Numbered from the stretch's first letter, positions 43,772 through 57,433 are shown. The stretch: 64,000 bases of DNA from Carallia brachiata (GCA_021464245.1 JADCRB010000078.1:310001-374000), one strand, 5' to 3'. Numbers and translations: made by a program. The notes: generated from the letters alone by a model not told the origin.

Positions 43772-46700
43772 TCAATTCAGTTGTTTATGAAAATCCTGAA
43801 GAACCACACTTGAAGCATTGCGTCCAGGTGCACCCATCACACCACCTCCAGGATGAGTCCCACTTCCGCACAGGTAAAGCCCTGTTATAGGAGTCCTATA
43901 GCTTGACCTGTGTCCCAAGAAAAAGCCAAATTTAGTTAGGGTCGTTCAATTCATAAACCATGGTAGGAGATGAGAAAATCAGTCGGGCCACTGTACAAGT
44001 CGCATATAGCAAATTTATCTCGTAGGAATTACCATCCTTTCACAGGTCGCATGAGGAACAGAGAGTCTAATCCCATTGCACCATGAAATATATTCCCTCC
44101 TGTAAAAATAGATCTCGAGTTGGGACCACAGTCCTAATCATCCGACGGTTGTGACTATAAATGATGTCTAAGCTTCCAAATCCAAATATAGATATCATGG
44201 GGAAAAAAATACCTGTGAGGCCAATTTCCCTTTCAAGATCTGGTGGAGTCAGCATGTCATGGTAAATGATTGATGGGATGAATCCGGGGGCATATTCCTC
44301 AATCAGGCTAAAGCATTTTTTTGCAAAGGATTCCTAAAAGCAGATCATTTGCCAGAATCCACAAGATTAGAGGAAAAAAAGATCCAGTGCAATGAAAAGC
44401 CAGAGTTTGCATGCTCGACATACTAGAACATAGAGAATACCACTGCATTGAATGATACAGGAATAGAACTATGAACCAACTTTGGAGAAGGAAAAATTCA
44501 AGAGAAGTCCAGATATGAAGACAGCGAAAGGTGATTCTAGAAGTTCCTTTGCAAAAGGATACCAACCCTTCATCCAATTGTACAAGCCCGAGCTAAAAAT
44601 CTTAAGGTTCCATAATTTGAACTTACTCTATATGCAGGATCTTCCCAGCTTCCATCTGATGGCTTGTATGGTGTGTACTGAACAAACAGGTTGATTACAT
44701 GCTTACCTGCCAAGAGAACATTTCATCATTTTGAATACGGAAATGTAACTCATGGATTTGAAATGTTGCAATTATGAAGAGTGTAATGCAAAATCAACTT
44801 TGCCACCAGATTCTTTTGTTACCCTGTTCATTGTGTAGAGTGAATGAAAAAAAATGAGCACAAATCGAGCATTAAGAGGTGAAATAGCACATCAAAAATA
44901 AGTTTTATACACCTTCTGGAGAAATAGTCTTGTCCAAGACAGAAGGAATTGTCATTTCAATAACTGGTCTTCTTGATGGTACTCCGTTCGCTGCATCTTG
45001 ACAGGCAGTGTCAATCTCATCCATACTGTTTAAAAGGGCACAACATATGTGAGCCTTCTCAGCGCATCACTAATTTGTTGAAATCAAATCCAACAAAGCA
45101 CCCAACCCACAACCATTTTCCACAAGTAAGCATCTACTAAACTAAAGCCATTTCCTACTAACAATCAATCCTATAGCATATCTCAGTCCTACCTAATTGA
45201 GCAATGCTTGAGCCCATATAAGTCAGGTTTCCACCACTAGCTTTGGGTTGGGCTCCTAACTAAAAGCTTTAGAGGTTAACACGTGCTGGCTTTCCCACTT
45301 CAGGTAACCTTCTTAGGGAGCCATGCATTGTCAAAAAAAAAAATTAAAGAAACAGATAATCAACAAATCCAATGCTGAACCAAAAGCATACCTTTCAGAA
45401 CCAATGTGAATAGTTCCCATGTGCTGAGGGCCTGTATCAGGATGATTCAACTTGCAGCATTGAAATTGGGGTAGTTTATCCACGGCTAAGTTTATCTTTG
45501 TGGTTGCCTGTTTCAGTATATGACACCATTTATGGACAAGGCCTCTAGCAATTTTCAGCTACTATCATGTCAAGGTAAGTGTGGCTTACAGAGCTATAGT
45601 CACAGTACTTCAAGGCACGAACAAAATCATTGGGAAGAATGTCAGCAGGCACTAGTTCCTGTCTCAGAGAAAGAGTAAGTCAACATCAAAATCCCTTTAG
45701 GACAAAAGCCAAACATCTTGACATAGCATGATGGTGCTAATCACATTATTTTCTCCAAGACTTTGCGAAGCAAATAAATATCAATCAACATGATCAAAAT
45801 CTTACCAAGAAAGTTTTGTAAGGAGTGGCATTTGACAGAATAATTGAAGAGAAGACTTGTGTACCATCAGCCAGTAACACCTGGACAATATTGACCATGT
45901 TCACCAACTCCAGTTAGTTTGTTTTGCGCTTCTAGACTTGATCTCTAATGGAATTCCTTACCAAAACTTACCCCATTTACTGCACCACACTCGTTAATTA
46001 TCAATTGCGAAACCTAATCAATGACAAAATGTCAAAGGCAGTATTAGATATGCCATGGTGTGTGTCAAGTTTTTCATCCACATCATCAGAGCATCTGCAA
46101 CATGGCACAGACCTATGTTTTAAAATATAGCAACATAAAGCAGCATGCATACAGCTAACATTCAAATGACAGAAACAAGTAAATTTAATTCCATTTAAGC
46201 ACCTGGCTATTCAGGAGTTGTTAGAAATATTTATTTAGCATGCCATAGGACTTTCTTTTGTCACAGAATTATGTTCGAATACTCTATCAGGATGAACATG
46301 TGTCATGAAAGCTAAAGGAGCAATCCAATCATACACACCTCTGCACTTGTCACAATATGTGCCCCAGATTCCCTAGCAGCATTACCGAGAGCCAAGGAGA
46401 CTGAGCCCATTCCACCTTCTACGTACCTATATTCAGTACAAAATCTCATGAATTGTGAATGTCTAATGGGGAGCTCATCATCAGCCACAACTTTTTTGTC
46501 TGTAACAGAAAACATCATGTTTAGAAGGAAACGCAATAGATATAAACAATAAATGTAGGATAAATAGGGAATTTCAGTCATACTAAAGATGTTCATAGCT
46601 CTAAATGAGATTTCTGCCTATAGGAGATTCAATCTAGAGGTTGTTTAATTTTGAATAGACACAACTACGAGTAATTTGGCGGTCCCAATCTCATAGCACA

Positions 46701-49180
46701 AAGGCTTTGAAGTGGCTAGTTGAAAAGATTGATGGATCATGAAGAACTCTTTCTGCTTTTGGAGACCAACTGACTATAATGTGATGGAATTTCACCTGAA
46801 ATTTTTTCAATCTTGAGCAAGTTTGTAGCCTTGTTTAGATAAACTGGACTCTCTGGATCTCACTACTTCACTGTTTCCTGATTTAGGTATTATCACATGG
46901 CACATTGCAAAATTAACAAAGAAAGGAATCTGAGGGGATTTACAGCTCTCTATTTCTACAGTGCACAGATCATGTGTCAAGGTAGCAAACGAAATACTTA
47001 CGACCAAATTCCACGATCCCCATCAGTTTCTCCCATCACATGATGCAGCAAAACATATCCACTTCCTGGTGTATGTAAACTACCCTGCAAAATGAAAAAG
47101 AAAAAAAGCATGGCTAAATATCCAATGGTTAGTCTATTCGTCTTAGCCCATAATGTGATAATCATTGCTCCATGCCAACATTTACATGGGAGTCACACAT
47201 GGTCATAGAGCAAAAGCATGCAGCGCATCTGTGGTACATTCGTTTGTATGTGATATATTTAAAAGAGTTGTTATAAAACTAATGATCTCCGCATCAGCAG
47301 TGAAGCCTTACCGTAGTACCAATTATAGCATCTGTTGCAAGGGTTGCTTTTAGAACATCACTCTGAAAATTCAGTGGCAGAAAATGAACAAGCTGATAGA
47401 TAGATATCAGAGTATAATGAGATCTGGGTAAGTGCATCAATCCAAACATTATCCTACACATAAAGCAAGTTTAGTAAACAGTAACTTCAACTAAGTTCCT
47501 GAAGCCCCCATAGAGTAGAGATGTGCTGTGGAAGATTTAATACAAGCTTATGGCTTTACAGAAAATTCAGAGAATCATGACCAAGACGGCACGGTATAAA
47601 CTAACAACATCAAATAAGGTAGTACATCTTGTTGTGTAACAGAAATAAGTAACAAACTTTAAGGTATTGAAAATATTAGTCAAAATAATATTTATGTTCA
47701 ACAAGTTCCATTGGATTTAGAATCAAGGATAATCAATTTACACTAGAAACACAAAAATTTTGGAACAATTTCAATCAATGAAATAACCGCACAAAATACT
47801 AGGAAAAGGGTTAAATGACAACCTCAAACCAGTTATTCAGGACTTTGGAAGCAGGTGACAGTAAAAGGTCCATAAAATCCCTGTCCAACTCAATCGACAC
47901 GTAGAGTGAGAACTTTAGACCTGTAACTCAGGTTTCTAATTTATTAAACCATGAAATCCAAAAGAAACTTCCAAAGGGCGAACCAAAGACTTCCATTTTC
48001 TTTACATAGTTATGGTTTAGATCTTACACCATGTCTGTCTGACCTAAGGAAAGCGCCCGCCGCAAACAATGAGCCCAAAATACTGATTTCTTCATTTTGT
48101 CCTTGACACGGACATTGAAGGAAGTGACACCTCTCAGAGCTTCCGGAGGAGGTGAGTCCAAAAGTGGCTCCATGAACTCACAGAATTTCTCAAGCTGGTT
48201 CTCATATCTGCACTTGTGAATTCAGAATCAATATACATTGTTCTATTCAAAAGCCAGAGTTGAGCAATATCAATATAAACTTCAGGATTATTTTGCTCAT
48301 GCTGATTTGGAAATCTTTGCCCAAACAGCTAGTAAAAAATTTCAAAATCAATGACAGTTAATTTTAGAGAAAAGGTTGGTGGGTAAAGAAATTCTGCCAG
48401 ACGAGAACTAGAGTGAGGTGGCGGCGGAATCACAAATAAAAATTTTTTTTTTGAAAAACAGTGTATTTTTTGGCAGAAAAATTCAAAATTAAAAAAAATT
48501 ATTGTTTAAAATGCGAATTCACGTGACAACTCATATCTGACTCTTTTAAATTTATTTTCTCCATCCACAAAACTGCGCTCGTAATTTAAAAGGAGATTTG
48601 ATACTTGAAATGAAAAGAATTGATAATGACTAACAAAAAAAAAAAAATTCTGGAAGGCGATGGACCAAGCACCTGGGATAAGCATTGGCGTCTCGAATGG
48701 AGAATTTGGAGATCTCAGAATGATTAAGATTTTTGTTAGGCCCTAGTAGAAGGTAGCGTCCGTCTAGACAAGGCGTGAAGGACGACGGATTTCTCTTCAG
48801 CAGCTTGAGGCCATGTCTCGCTAGCTCCAGCTCTCTTTTTCACAAAGCAAAAATTAAATAGAACAAGAAGAAAAAAAAAGGAAAGAAAATTTTCGAAAAA
48901 AATTAAAGAGCCGAATTTACTTGATTATGGAGGGGCGGAGGAGGCTCTGGAGGTAGCTGCAGCGGGAAAACTTGAATCCTGGAATCAGCTCTTCAGTCAC
49001 GGCTGCGCGCGCCGATGACATGACGCCGCTCCAGCACGGCGACGGAAAGGCCGGCTCGAGCTAGGTAGGCGGCGGCCGTCAAGCCGTTGTGACCGCCGCC
49101 GATCACCAGCGCGTCCCACTCTTCTCAGTTAATGCGCGCCTGGCGCTCGAGGCACTGGTGGTGAAGCTCCTCCGCCACAT
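43772..49180 (-). CDS. PYROXD2-like FAD-dependent oxidoreductase (CrtI/phytoene-desaturase-like fold), about 566 aa, two indels in exon 1
   Basis: Sixteen exons in gene order: 48921-49180, 48673-48834, 48028-48207, 47823-47880, 47312-47362, 47002-47084, 46339-46426, 45972-46013, 45806-45880, 45590-45658, 45392-45507, 44913-45025, 44627-44706, 44213-44333, 44033-44099 and 43772-43907. All phases match (1701 nt). The start is [15 protein letters not shown], Arg/Ser-rich like a mitochondrial presequence. The FAD-binding [19 protein letters not shown] and the C-terminal [14 protein letters not shown] are present. Animal PYROXD2 is mitochondrial; the substrate is unknown. Exon 1 has one base missing (about 49116-49130) and one extra (about 49002-49013). 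The frame is restored, but the FAD loop is out of frame with a stop. An ATG at 49021 would rescue only the rest. Confidence 0.88.
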
Positions 49181-49459
49181 TTTCGTTTTGTTTGGTTGTT
49201 TGGCGCTTTTGGAGATTCGGTCGGGGTTTTAAACTCCAACAAGGCGCCAGCCGATCCGATATCCACATGGCTAATGATGCTTCGATTTTTTTAATTACGT
49301 AACATTTTTATAATAAAAAACTAATAAAATATATTTTTTATTAAAAAATATTATTGTAATTATAAAAAATAAAAATTCTTTAAGTTCAAATAAAAATTTG
49401 AATAAAAAAATTCGGAATATGTGAAGAGCTCGACTATAATTTTTAGTCTGAACTAAGGG

Positions 49460-49805
49460 CCTGGTTTGCAAGAAAAAATAATAAAAAAAAATTATATAAT
49501 TATTATTATTTATTTTTTTATTATTTATATTATTTTAAATAATTTTTTTTTCTTTATTTTTTCTTTCATAAATTATTATTTATATTTTCATTGATTATAC
49601 TTTTTTTCTCTTTTTTTTTTCTATTACTCTAAATAATTTTATTTTTTCTCAACTTTTCTTTTACAAATTACCTTTTTTTTATCTATTTTTTTCTCTCTTT
49701 TTTATCACTTTAAATAATTTTATTTTTTCTTTATTTATTTTTTTTTCCTCTTTATTTTTCCTCATTTCTCCTACTTTCTTCATACTCTAAACACACTCAA
49801 AGACA
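49460..49805 (-). repeat. MITE-like repeat, inverted partner of 15655-15975
   Basis: Three TTTAAATAATTTTATTTTTTC-like phrases and an end CATACTCTAAACACACTC mirror, in reverse complement, the start and internal motifs of the block at 15655. No TSD was identified. Confidence 0.4.
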
Positions 49806-50399
49806 ATTTATTCTTGCGCATGTTTGGATTTTGGACTGGTGTGGATGTAATGTTTTTTTGACATTTTTAATATTTTTAGAGAGGAGACTTGGACCGCCTT
49901 GTGTAGGGAATATTAACATTTTTAATTTTAAATTTTTAAATTTTTTTATATTTAAATTTTAAATTTTTTTGACATTTCATTTGATTTTTAAATTTTTTAA
50001 TTTTATACTACATCAATTTTTTAAATTATAAAAAGTGGTCAATCGAATAATAAATGAGTTTAATTTAATAAAAATTATTTAAAAAAGGTTAAATATATGA
50101 ATTAAATATTTTTTTCATCAACAAAATATACACATTAAATATTTTTTTAATCAATAAATATACGAATTAAACAGATAACATACATATTTTTAATAGAAAA
50201 AACATTCAATTCATATATTTAATCTTTTTTTAAATAATTTTTTGTAAAGTTAAAATTATTTTTTAATAGATTGATCACTTTTGATAAACAGAGGGACTGA
50301 TTTGATAGAAAATCAAAAGGTTTAGAATTCAAATGAAATGTTAAAAAAATTGAAGACTCAAACATAAAAAAAAATTAAAAATTAAAAATTAAAAATATT

Positions 50400-50475
50400 G
50401 ATATTCCCCTAATGTAATCTGATGGTTAGTGGTTACAGGATTTTGTTTTTGTATAAGTTCAAATCCTTATTACTT
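50400..50475 (+). mobile_element. SINE-like head
   Basis: GATGGTTAGTGGTTACAGG is A-box-like and AAGTTCAAATCC, about 30 nt later, fits a B box. No clear duplication was found. Confidence 0.4.
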
Positions 50476-51333
50476 AATTTTAACTTCACTCCATTATAAA
50501 AGAAGTTTGAAGAGTTTTATTAAATACTATAAAATTTAATTTTATTGAAAAACTTTAATACAAGATAATTAACATAAAAGTAAGATTACATAAATTTGTA
50601 TTGTATAATACGTAAAAAAAAAATATAATTAATTTAATAATTTAATTACTTTTATTTTTTAAATTTTATAAATTTTTTTATTTTAATAATATAAATCTCT
50701 TATATTAATTTTAAAATTACTTATATATATACTACCTAACTTTTTCTTTACAAACGAGCCTATAGAGTCAAAGAGACAACACACTGGTAAGGGGGGAATA
50801 GTTAGTGGCGGTGGGACCCCTTTTGGCTGCTGGATAATCGGGACAAAGGAGTCCGCACTGACCACAATGGCCACCCAGGCGAGCACTTTTACAGTTTGTA
50901 ATTTGTGTGTTTATAGTTTCTTAAAAAAAAATTGTATATATATATATATACACGAACGTATATTAACTTGGGTTAGTTTGTCTCTTATATTTCAACTAAA
51001 TGGTGTAACAGTTCGAAAAATTTTAAAATTGTAAATAAATTAAAATAAAAGTAAATTCAATCAAATTGTTGCTAAAAATTGCAGGTTAATTAGATCTTTT
51101 GACAAAAAAAGAAATGTTGTATTAATATAATTTAATTGCGTACATAATTTTGATACGAGAGCGTTGAAAAAATTTACATAACAAAAAAGACAAGATGCTA
51201 AAGTGACTTATACATGACATAGTCAAAAGGACCATCGACTAACGGGACATATGCCCAGTTTTGATGAAACCCCTTGATAGGAGAAGAAATCAAAATGAGG
51301 TTAATTCAGCCTAAAATCGAGGTTTTAACACAT

Positions 51334-51705
51334 ACTGCACTCCAACAAACTTACAATAAAAATTGATTGGATATACCCAATTACAATTTTTCAGAATGCT
51401 CACCTACACATACACAACTAAATACAAATACAATAAAGCACATATCCCAAATATCTCATCTAAATATAATCTAACTTTCATCTTAAAATAAGTTCACAAA
51501 AGTTACTGCACTCCAACAAACTTACAATAGAAATCAACTAGATACGTTTAGTAACAATTTTCCAGAATCCTCGCCTACACATGCACAACTAAATACACAA
51601 TAAAGCACATATCCCAAATATCTCATCTAAATTATGTCAAAAAAAAATATATATATCTCATCTAAATATAATCTCACATTCATCTTAAAATAAGTCCACA
51701 AAAGT
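51334..51705. repeat. Two-unit tandem repeat, about 171 and 201 bp
   Basis: ACTGCACTCCAACAAACTTA occurs at 51334 and 51505. Both units continue with AAAGCACATATCCCAAATAT and end CTTAAAATAAGTYCACAAAA. The second unit has gained about 30 bp around a poly-A/(TA) tract that duplicates ATCTCATCTAAAT. Confidence 0.85.
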
Positions 51706-51713
51706 TACTTCCT

Positions 51714-51975
51714 TTACAAACGGAATCTGTGGCGACAGATAGCACCAAGGGCGGCGGAAGAAAGCATGGTAGTGAGGGTGTCAACCGTGCACACAACAGT
51801 GGCACCAGTGGTAGAGGCTATGCTGAAAGTAGCTCCGGCAAGGGCGGAGACGGCGGCGCAGGCCGTGGTAGCAACGTTGTCCTTGGCAGTCGGCGCTGGC
51901 CCTGATGGCAGAAGGAGCAGCGAAACCCATAGAGGGGGCTGCATCAGCAACTTCGGTAACATTATCTTCCACTGC
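51714..51975 (-). pseudogene. Small Ala/Pro/Thr-rich open frame, possibly a decayed arabinogalactan-peptide-like gene
   Basis: A GC-rich patch. Two minus-strand frames are open. One has an Asp/Ala/Pro/Ser-rich stretch (DAAPSMGFAAPSA); the other is an Ala/Thr-rich hydrophobic stretch (TTACAAVSALAGATFSIAS) ending in a short basic tail. Together they could be a short secreted Ala/Pro-rich peptide broken by a frameshift, but no in-frame signal peptide was found. Weak call. Confidence 0.2.
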
Positions 51976-52607
51976 AACCTAAGGGTTCGGTGTAGCTGTG
52001 TCGTCGCCAAAAAAGAATGAAAATATGAAAATGATTGCGGAGGTTAGGGGATCCCGCATTCGGCACTAGGATAATTATGAATATCTTTATTGATGTTAAA
52101 TCTAAAAAAATTACCTAAAACTCCATTAAACTTAAAATGAAATAGGATAGGGGAGAGGAGAAGATGCAGCTAACATCACAGGAAGACAAAGATGGAGGAG
52201 AAGGAGAGGGAGGTAGGAGGGGTGGCTAGCCAGCGGCCATGGCTCAGAGCTAGGGTTGTTACTTGGAGGGAAATGCAGAGGGAGAGATAGATGGAGAGAG
52301 ATTAGCGAGAGGGGTCTAATAGTTTTTAAGTTGCCTATATATTTTAATGTAATCGGATAAGTTTGTTAAATAAGAAAAGAATTAAAATCTAGCGCCGACA
52401 TAGAAAATATTAACAAAATAATTTTGGAGTTTGGTTTATTACATAATCTGAATCAGAGGAGAAGTAGGAAACTCTGCCAAAGGAAAAGCCGCCTCCTCTA
52501 CGGAAAGTTTAGCTCCTTACCAAAACTATTTTGACGTCGTCGCATAAATTCGCAAGTCTTCTATCGCTTTTGTTCCGTGAAGAAGAAACTGCATATTACT
52601 GAATGGT
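51976..52607. other. Leader/promoter side of the F-box unit
   Basis: Purine-rich stretch at 52150-52310, then AT-rich DNA. 52330-52450 matches 63050-63240 (both with GGATAAGTTT and GGAGTTTGGTTTATTACA). It ends at the copia insertion. Before the insertion it would have joined 58243, 64 bp upstream of the F-box ATG. Confidence 0.45.
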
Positions 52608-52612
52608 TATTC

Positions 52613-53404
52613 TGTGGGGTCAACCCCAAATAAAGAAGAATAAATAATGAAAGAAAGAGAGTGAGTGGGAGACAAATGAGAGAGAAGATGAAGAAAAAGA
52701 GAGGAAAGAGAGAACAAAATAAGAAGAAAAAGAAAATAAGAAAGAAAGAGAGAGAGGTGTCGTGTGTGAGTGTGAGAGGAAGAGAGAGAAAACAAAAAAA
52801 GTAAAAACCAGAAGAGAGAAGGAGGAGCTCGGGGAAGAAGAAGAGGAAGAAGAAAAGGAGCCATTCCAGAAGATCCAATGGATTTTGCTCCGATCGAGCC
52901 CATTTTTCAGTATGTTCATCCTGGGAACGTGCTCTACACACCACGGTTCAGATCTTCCATTAGTCCCTCCGGTTCTACTGTAGTTCCACCATTTGGTGAG
53001 ATTGTTCTCGTTTTCTGGTAGTATATCGTCTGTGTGATGATATTGTAGAGAATTGGTGAACCAAGAATGTGTTTCTTGATGAATTTCTAGTACGTATAGG
53101 TGAACTCTGGTTGTGTACTGGAAAGGTTGTACTGTGATCCCATTACATAGTGGAAGTTTTGCTGGACTAGCGTCCCGTGGTTTTTCTCTCCATATCGGGG
53201 AGTTTTCCACGTAAAAATTCTGGTGTCTCGATATTATTATTTTTCTGCTGATTATTGCTGCTTGGTTGGTGATTGTTGGTACTGGTGAAATTAGTATCCT
53301 GTCTATTTATTAATCCGTAGGGAAAGAGGACAGATCCGGGACCGGGCCTGTTTGGTTGCTGTGTTGATATCTGTTATTATTGTGATTATATCCTTTCCCC
53401 AACA
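52613..53404 (+). repeat. 5' LTR of copia element 2
   Basis: 792 bp with a strongly purine-rich first third (GA-rich), which generates spurious Ser/Leu/Phe-rich frames on the minus strand. Bounded by the TATTC duplication and the tRNA-Met primer-binding site. Confidence 0.92.
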
Positions 53405-53443
53405 GTGGTATCAGAGCTTTGGGTTCTGTGTTTGGGATTAATT

Positions 53444-56400
53444 AAATGGAAGAAGTAGTACCAGCATGTTTAAATTGACAGCCTCCAATTATTCGATATG
53501 GAAACCGAGGATGGAGGATATTCTCTTTTGTAGGGATTTGTATGACCCTATAGAAGGAGATAAAGCCAAACCAACAGACAAGGACGAGAAAGAATGGGAG
53601 AGACTGAACAGAAAAACTGTCGGTATGATTCGGCAATGGATTGATAACAGTGTGTTTCACCATGTGTCTCAGGAGACTAATGCGAAGGTCTTGTGGGATA
53701 AATTGGCCAGTTTGTATGAACGGAAGACAGCTCAGAATAAAGTCTTTCTTGTCAAAAGACTTGTGAATATGAGGTACCGAGATGGTAACAGTATGGCTGA
53801 GCACTTGAACAACTTCCAAGATCTGGTGAATCAGTTGACAAAAATGGGGATCTCACTGATGATGAATTGCAAGCCTGCATTCTTCTAGGTACATTACCTG
53901 ATACCTGGGAGACATTGGTGGTAGCACTTAACAATTCAGCTCCTAATGGCAAGCTCTTGATGCTTCCAGTGAAAGAGAGTTTGTTCAATGAAGAGACCAG
54001 AAGGAAAGAGCAGGGATTCACTTCTCATTCCGAGGCACTTGTTGTAGAGAGACGGGATAATCAGAGACAAGGAAGGAGTAGAACAAGAAACTCCAACAAT
54101 CCTGATAACCGTGACAAGTCAAGAGGCAAGTCTAAGTCTCGGAAGTCAATGAGATGCTATTATTGTGGAAAGCTCGGACATGGCATAAAGGAGTGCAGAA
54201 AATTCAAAAGAAATCAGTCAAGAGACCGAGGTGAAGAGAAGAAAGAAGATGCAAATACAGTTGCAGCTACATCTGATGGGATGTTTCTATTGTGGTCAGT
54301 GATGAGTGTTGCATTAATTTCACATCCCAGGATTGCACTTGGGTGATTGATTCAGCGGCTACATACCATTGCACGTCTCAGAGAGAGTTCTTCACATCTT
54401 ATCATGGTGGCAGTTATGGCCATGTTAAGATGGGAAATGGGGCAGAATGTCCAATTATTGGCATTGGTAGTATGCTTGGAAACCAACACTGGCTGCAAGT
54501 TGATCCTTACTGATGTGAGGCATATTCCAGATGTACGACTCAATTTGATATCCACCGGTGTTCTTGATGATGAGGGCTATGTCAGTGAATTCCGCAGTGG
54601 CAAGTGGAAGTTGAGCCGAGGTAATCTCCTGATTGCAAAAGGGAAGAAAGACTCTCTGTACAGGACAGAGGCCAAATTGTGCAAGGGGGAGTTGAATGCA
54701 ATTGGTGACTCCTCAGTTGAGTTATGGCATCAGCGGCTTGGTCACTTGAGCGAGAAGGGACTAGACATTCTCACCAAAAGGAAAGTCATTCCTTTGTCTG
54801 GTACAACCCTTAAAACTTGTGCTCATTGCTTAGCAGGCAAACAACATAGAGTTGCATTTCAGCGATCTGTTTCACATAGGAGATCACATGTTCTTGATTT
54901 GGTTCATACTGATGTTTGCTCCATGGGTGATAGATCTCTTGGTGGTGCATTGTATTTTGTTACTTTTATTGATGACTATTCCAGGAAGGTGTGGACTTTT
55001 CCGCTAAAGTCCAAGGATCAGGTACTTGATGTATTCCGACACTTCCATGCTAGTGTTGAGAGAGAAACAGGGCAGAAGTTGAAACTGTCAGAGCAGATAA
55101 TGGTGGTGAGTACCGGGTCCATTTGAGCAGTATTGCAGAGAACATGGCATCAAGCTTGAGAAGACGGTTCCCAAGACTCCACAGCAGAATGGGGTAGCAG
55201 AAAGGATGAACCGGACTATAGTTGAGAGGATCAGATGCATGCTCTCTCATGCTAAACTTCCTAAATCCTTTTGGGCTGAGGCAATGAGAACTGCAGTCGA
55301 CTTAATCAACCTTTCTCCTTCAGTTCCTCTTGATGGGGAGGTACCCGAGAAGGTGTGGCAGGGGAAAGATGTTTCATATGATCATTTGAGAGTGTTTGGC
55401 TGCAAGGCATTTGTTCACATTCCGAAAGATGAGAGGTCTAAGCTTGATGGGAAGTCAAAGCAGTGTATCTTCCTGGGTTATGGGCATGAAGAATTTGGCT
55501 ACAGGCTATGGGATCCAGTGGACAAGAAAGTTGTCAGAAGCAGAGATGTGGTATTCATTGAAGATGAGTTCTCTGGGGATCCTGAAAAGGCTCAGAATGC
55601 ACAGTCAGAGATCAGAGACATTATTAATGCCAAGGGGAAACAACCTTCCACCACCCATGATGCACGTGAGGTAGATGCTCAAGAGGCAGATGATGCTACA
55701 CCCGATGCATCTACACTTGGTGATCATGATGTTGAAGATGTGCAACCAGTACAGATTCCACAGGCACCAGCAGTGGCACCGCAGGAAGTGAGGAGATCTT
55801 CCAGGCCACGTGTACCTTCAGTGAAGTATTCTCCTACTGAGTTTTTGTTGCTTACAGATGGGGGAGAGCCTGATAGTTATGAAGAAGCCATCTCTGGTGA
55901 GCATAAAAAGAGTGGTTAAAGCCATGCAAGAAGAGATGAGTTCCTTGCATGAGAACCACACATTTGACTTGGTGAAGCTGCCTAAAGGCAAGAGAGCACT
56001 CAAAAACAAATGGGTGTTCAAGCTGAAGACAGTTGAAAGCAGTTCGCAACCAAGGTACAAGGCAAGATTGGTTGTGAAGGGCTTTGAGCAGAAGAAAGGC
56101 ATATTTTGAAGAGATCTTCTCTCCAGTGGTCAAGATGTCTTCATCCGGGTTGTCCTCGGTTTAGCAGCCAAGCTAAATTTGGAGATTGAATAGCTTGACG
56201 TGAAGACTGCTTTTTTCCATGGTGACTTAGAAGAGGAGATCTACATAGAACAACTTGAGAGTTTTTTAGCTAAGGGAAAAGAGCAGCTAGTGTGCAGGTT
56301 GAAGAAAAGTCTCTATGGGCTCAAGCAGGCATCCAGGCAATGGTACAAGAAGTTTGATTCTTTTATGGAAGATCATGGCTACAGTAAGACTATTTCTGAC

Positions 56401-57420
56401 CATTGTGTGTTTGTGAAAAGATTTCCTAATGATGATTTTATTATTCTCCTGTTGTATGTGGATGACATGTTGATTCTTGGTCGTGACACCAAGAAGATTG
56501 CTAGCTTGAAGGGAGAGTTAAGCAAGTCTTTTACCATGAAAGACTTGGGACCGGTAAAACAGATTCTTGGTATGAGAATCATTCCGGATAGGAAGAATGA
56601 GAAGCTTTGATTATCTCAGGAGAGATATATCGAAAAGGTCCTTGAAAAGTTCAACATGAGCAAGGCAAAACCGGTTAGTACTCCACTCGCAGGTCACTTC
56701 AAACTAAGTGTAAGATAGAGTATTGAGGAAAAGGAAGAGATGAAGAGGATTCCTTATGCATCCGCCGTGGGTAGTTTGATGTATGCCATGGTGTGCACGA
56801 GGCTGGATATTGCTCATGCAGTTGGCATTGTTAGTCGGTTTCTTTCCAACCCCGGGAAAGAGCATTGGTCAGCTGTTAAACGGATACTCAGGTATCTCAG
56901 AGGCACCTCCAGATTCTGTTTATGTTTTGGTGATAGTGATCATGTATTGGATGGATATACAGATGCAGATATGGCAGGTGACATTGATTCCAGGAAGTCC
57001 ACTTCCGGATATTTGATGACTTTTTCAGGGGGAGCTGTGTCATGGCAATCCAAATTGTAAAAGTGTGTTGCATTGTCCACTACTGAAGCAGAGTACATAG
57101 CGACAACAGAAGCCAGCAAAGAGCTGCTATGGTTGAAAAGGTTCCTACAAGAACTTGGTTTTGAGTAGGAAGAGTATACTCTCTATTGTGACAGTCAGAG
57201 TGTCATTCACCTTTCGAAGAATCCTGCATTTCACTCGAGATCCAAACATGTTGATGTGAGATACCATTGGATTCGAGATGCCTTGGAGATGAAGCAATTC
57301 AACCTTGAGAAGATCCATAATGACGAAAATGGTTCAGATATGATGACTAAAGTTTTGTCTACCGAGAAGTTTTCTTACTGCAGGAAGACGGCAGGTATGA
57401 CCCAACTCCATATTTAGCCT
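53444..57420 (+). pseudogene. gag-pol of copia element 2, multiply interrupted
   Basis: gag begins near 53444-53466 with a UBN2-type region (NYSIWKPRMEDILF). A frameshift at about 53850 follows, then the remaining gag with CCHC knuckle CYYCGKLGHGIKEC at about 54155. The protease site WVIDSAATYHC is at about 54340, with DSAA in place of the common DSG/DTG. Then come the GAG-pre-integrase ELWHQRLGHL (about 54719), integrase HTDVC...DDYSRK (54905-54990), a frameshift near 55115, the integrase tail, and another near 55900. RT includes LLYVDDML (about 56449-56472), with in-frame stops at about 56190 and 56610. RNase H (STTEAEYIATT) is at about 57075. Confidence 0.85.
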
Positions 57421-57433
57421 TGAGGGGGAAAAT

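Larger units (their letters stand above)
49181..51333. other. Intergenic; promoter of the PYROXD2-like gene, MITE-like block, AT-rich DNA
   Basis: 49181-49290 is the promoter and leader of the minus-strand gene. 49460-49805 is a T-rich repeat inverted relative to 15655-15975. Further AT-rich stretches and a SINE-like head at 50400-50475 follow. 50935-51110 is repeated near 62840-63010 (see the F-box array). No gene is supported. Confidence 0.4.

Noticed and set aside
51334..51705. CRISPR-like or satellite array
   Set aside because: Only two long units in plant DNA, with no spacers; a simple tandem duplication.
52561..53210. Long Ser/Phe/Leu-rich minus-strand frames (up to 196 codons), also at 57359-57791
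   Set aside because: They are antisense to the GA-rich part of the copia 2 LTRs. Low complexity explains both occurrences.
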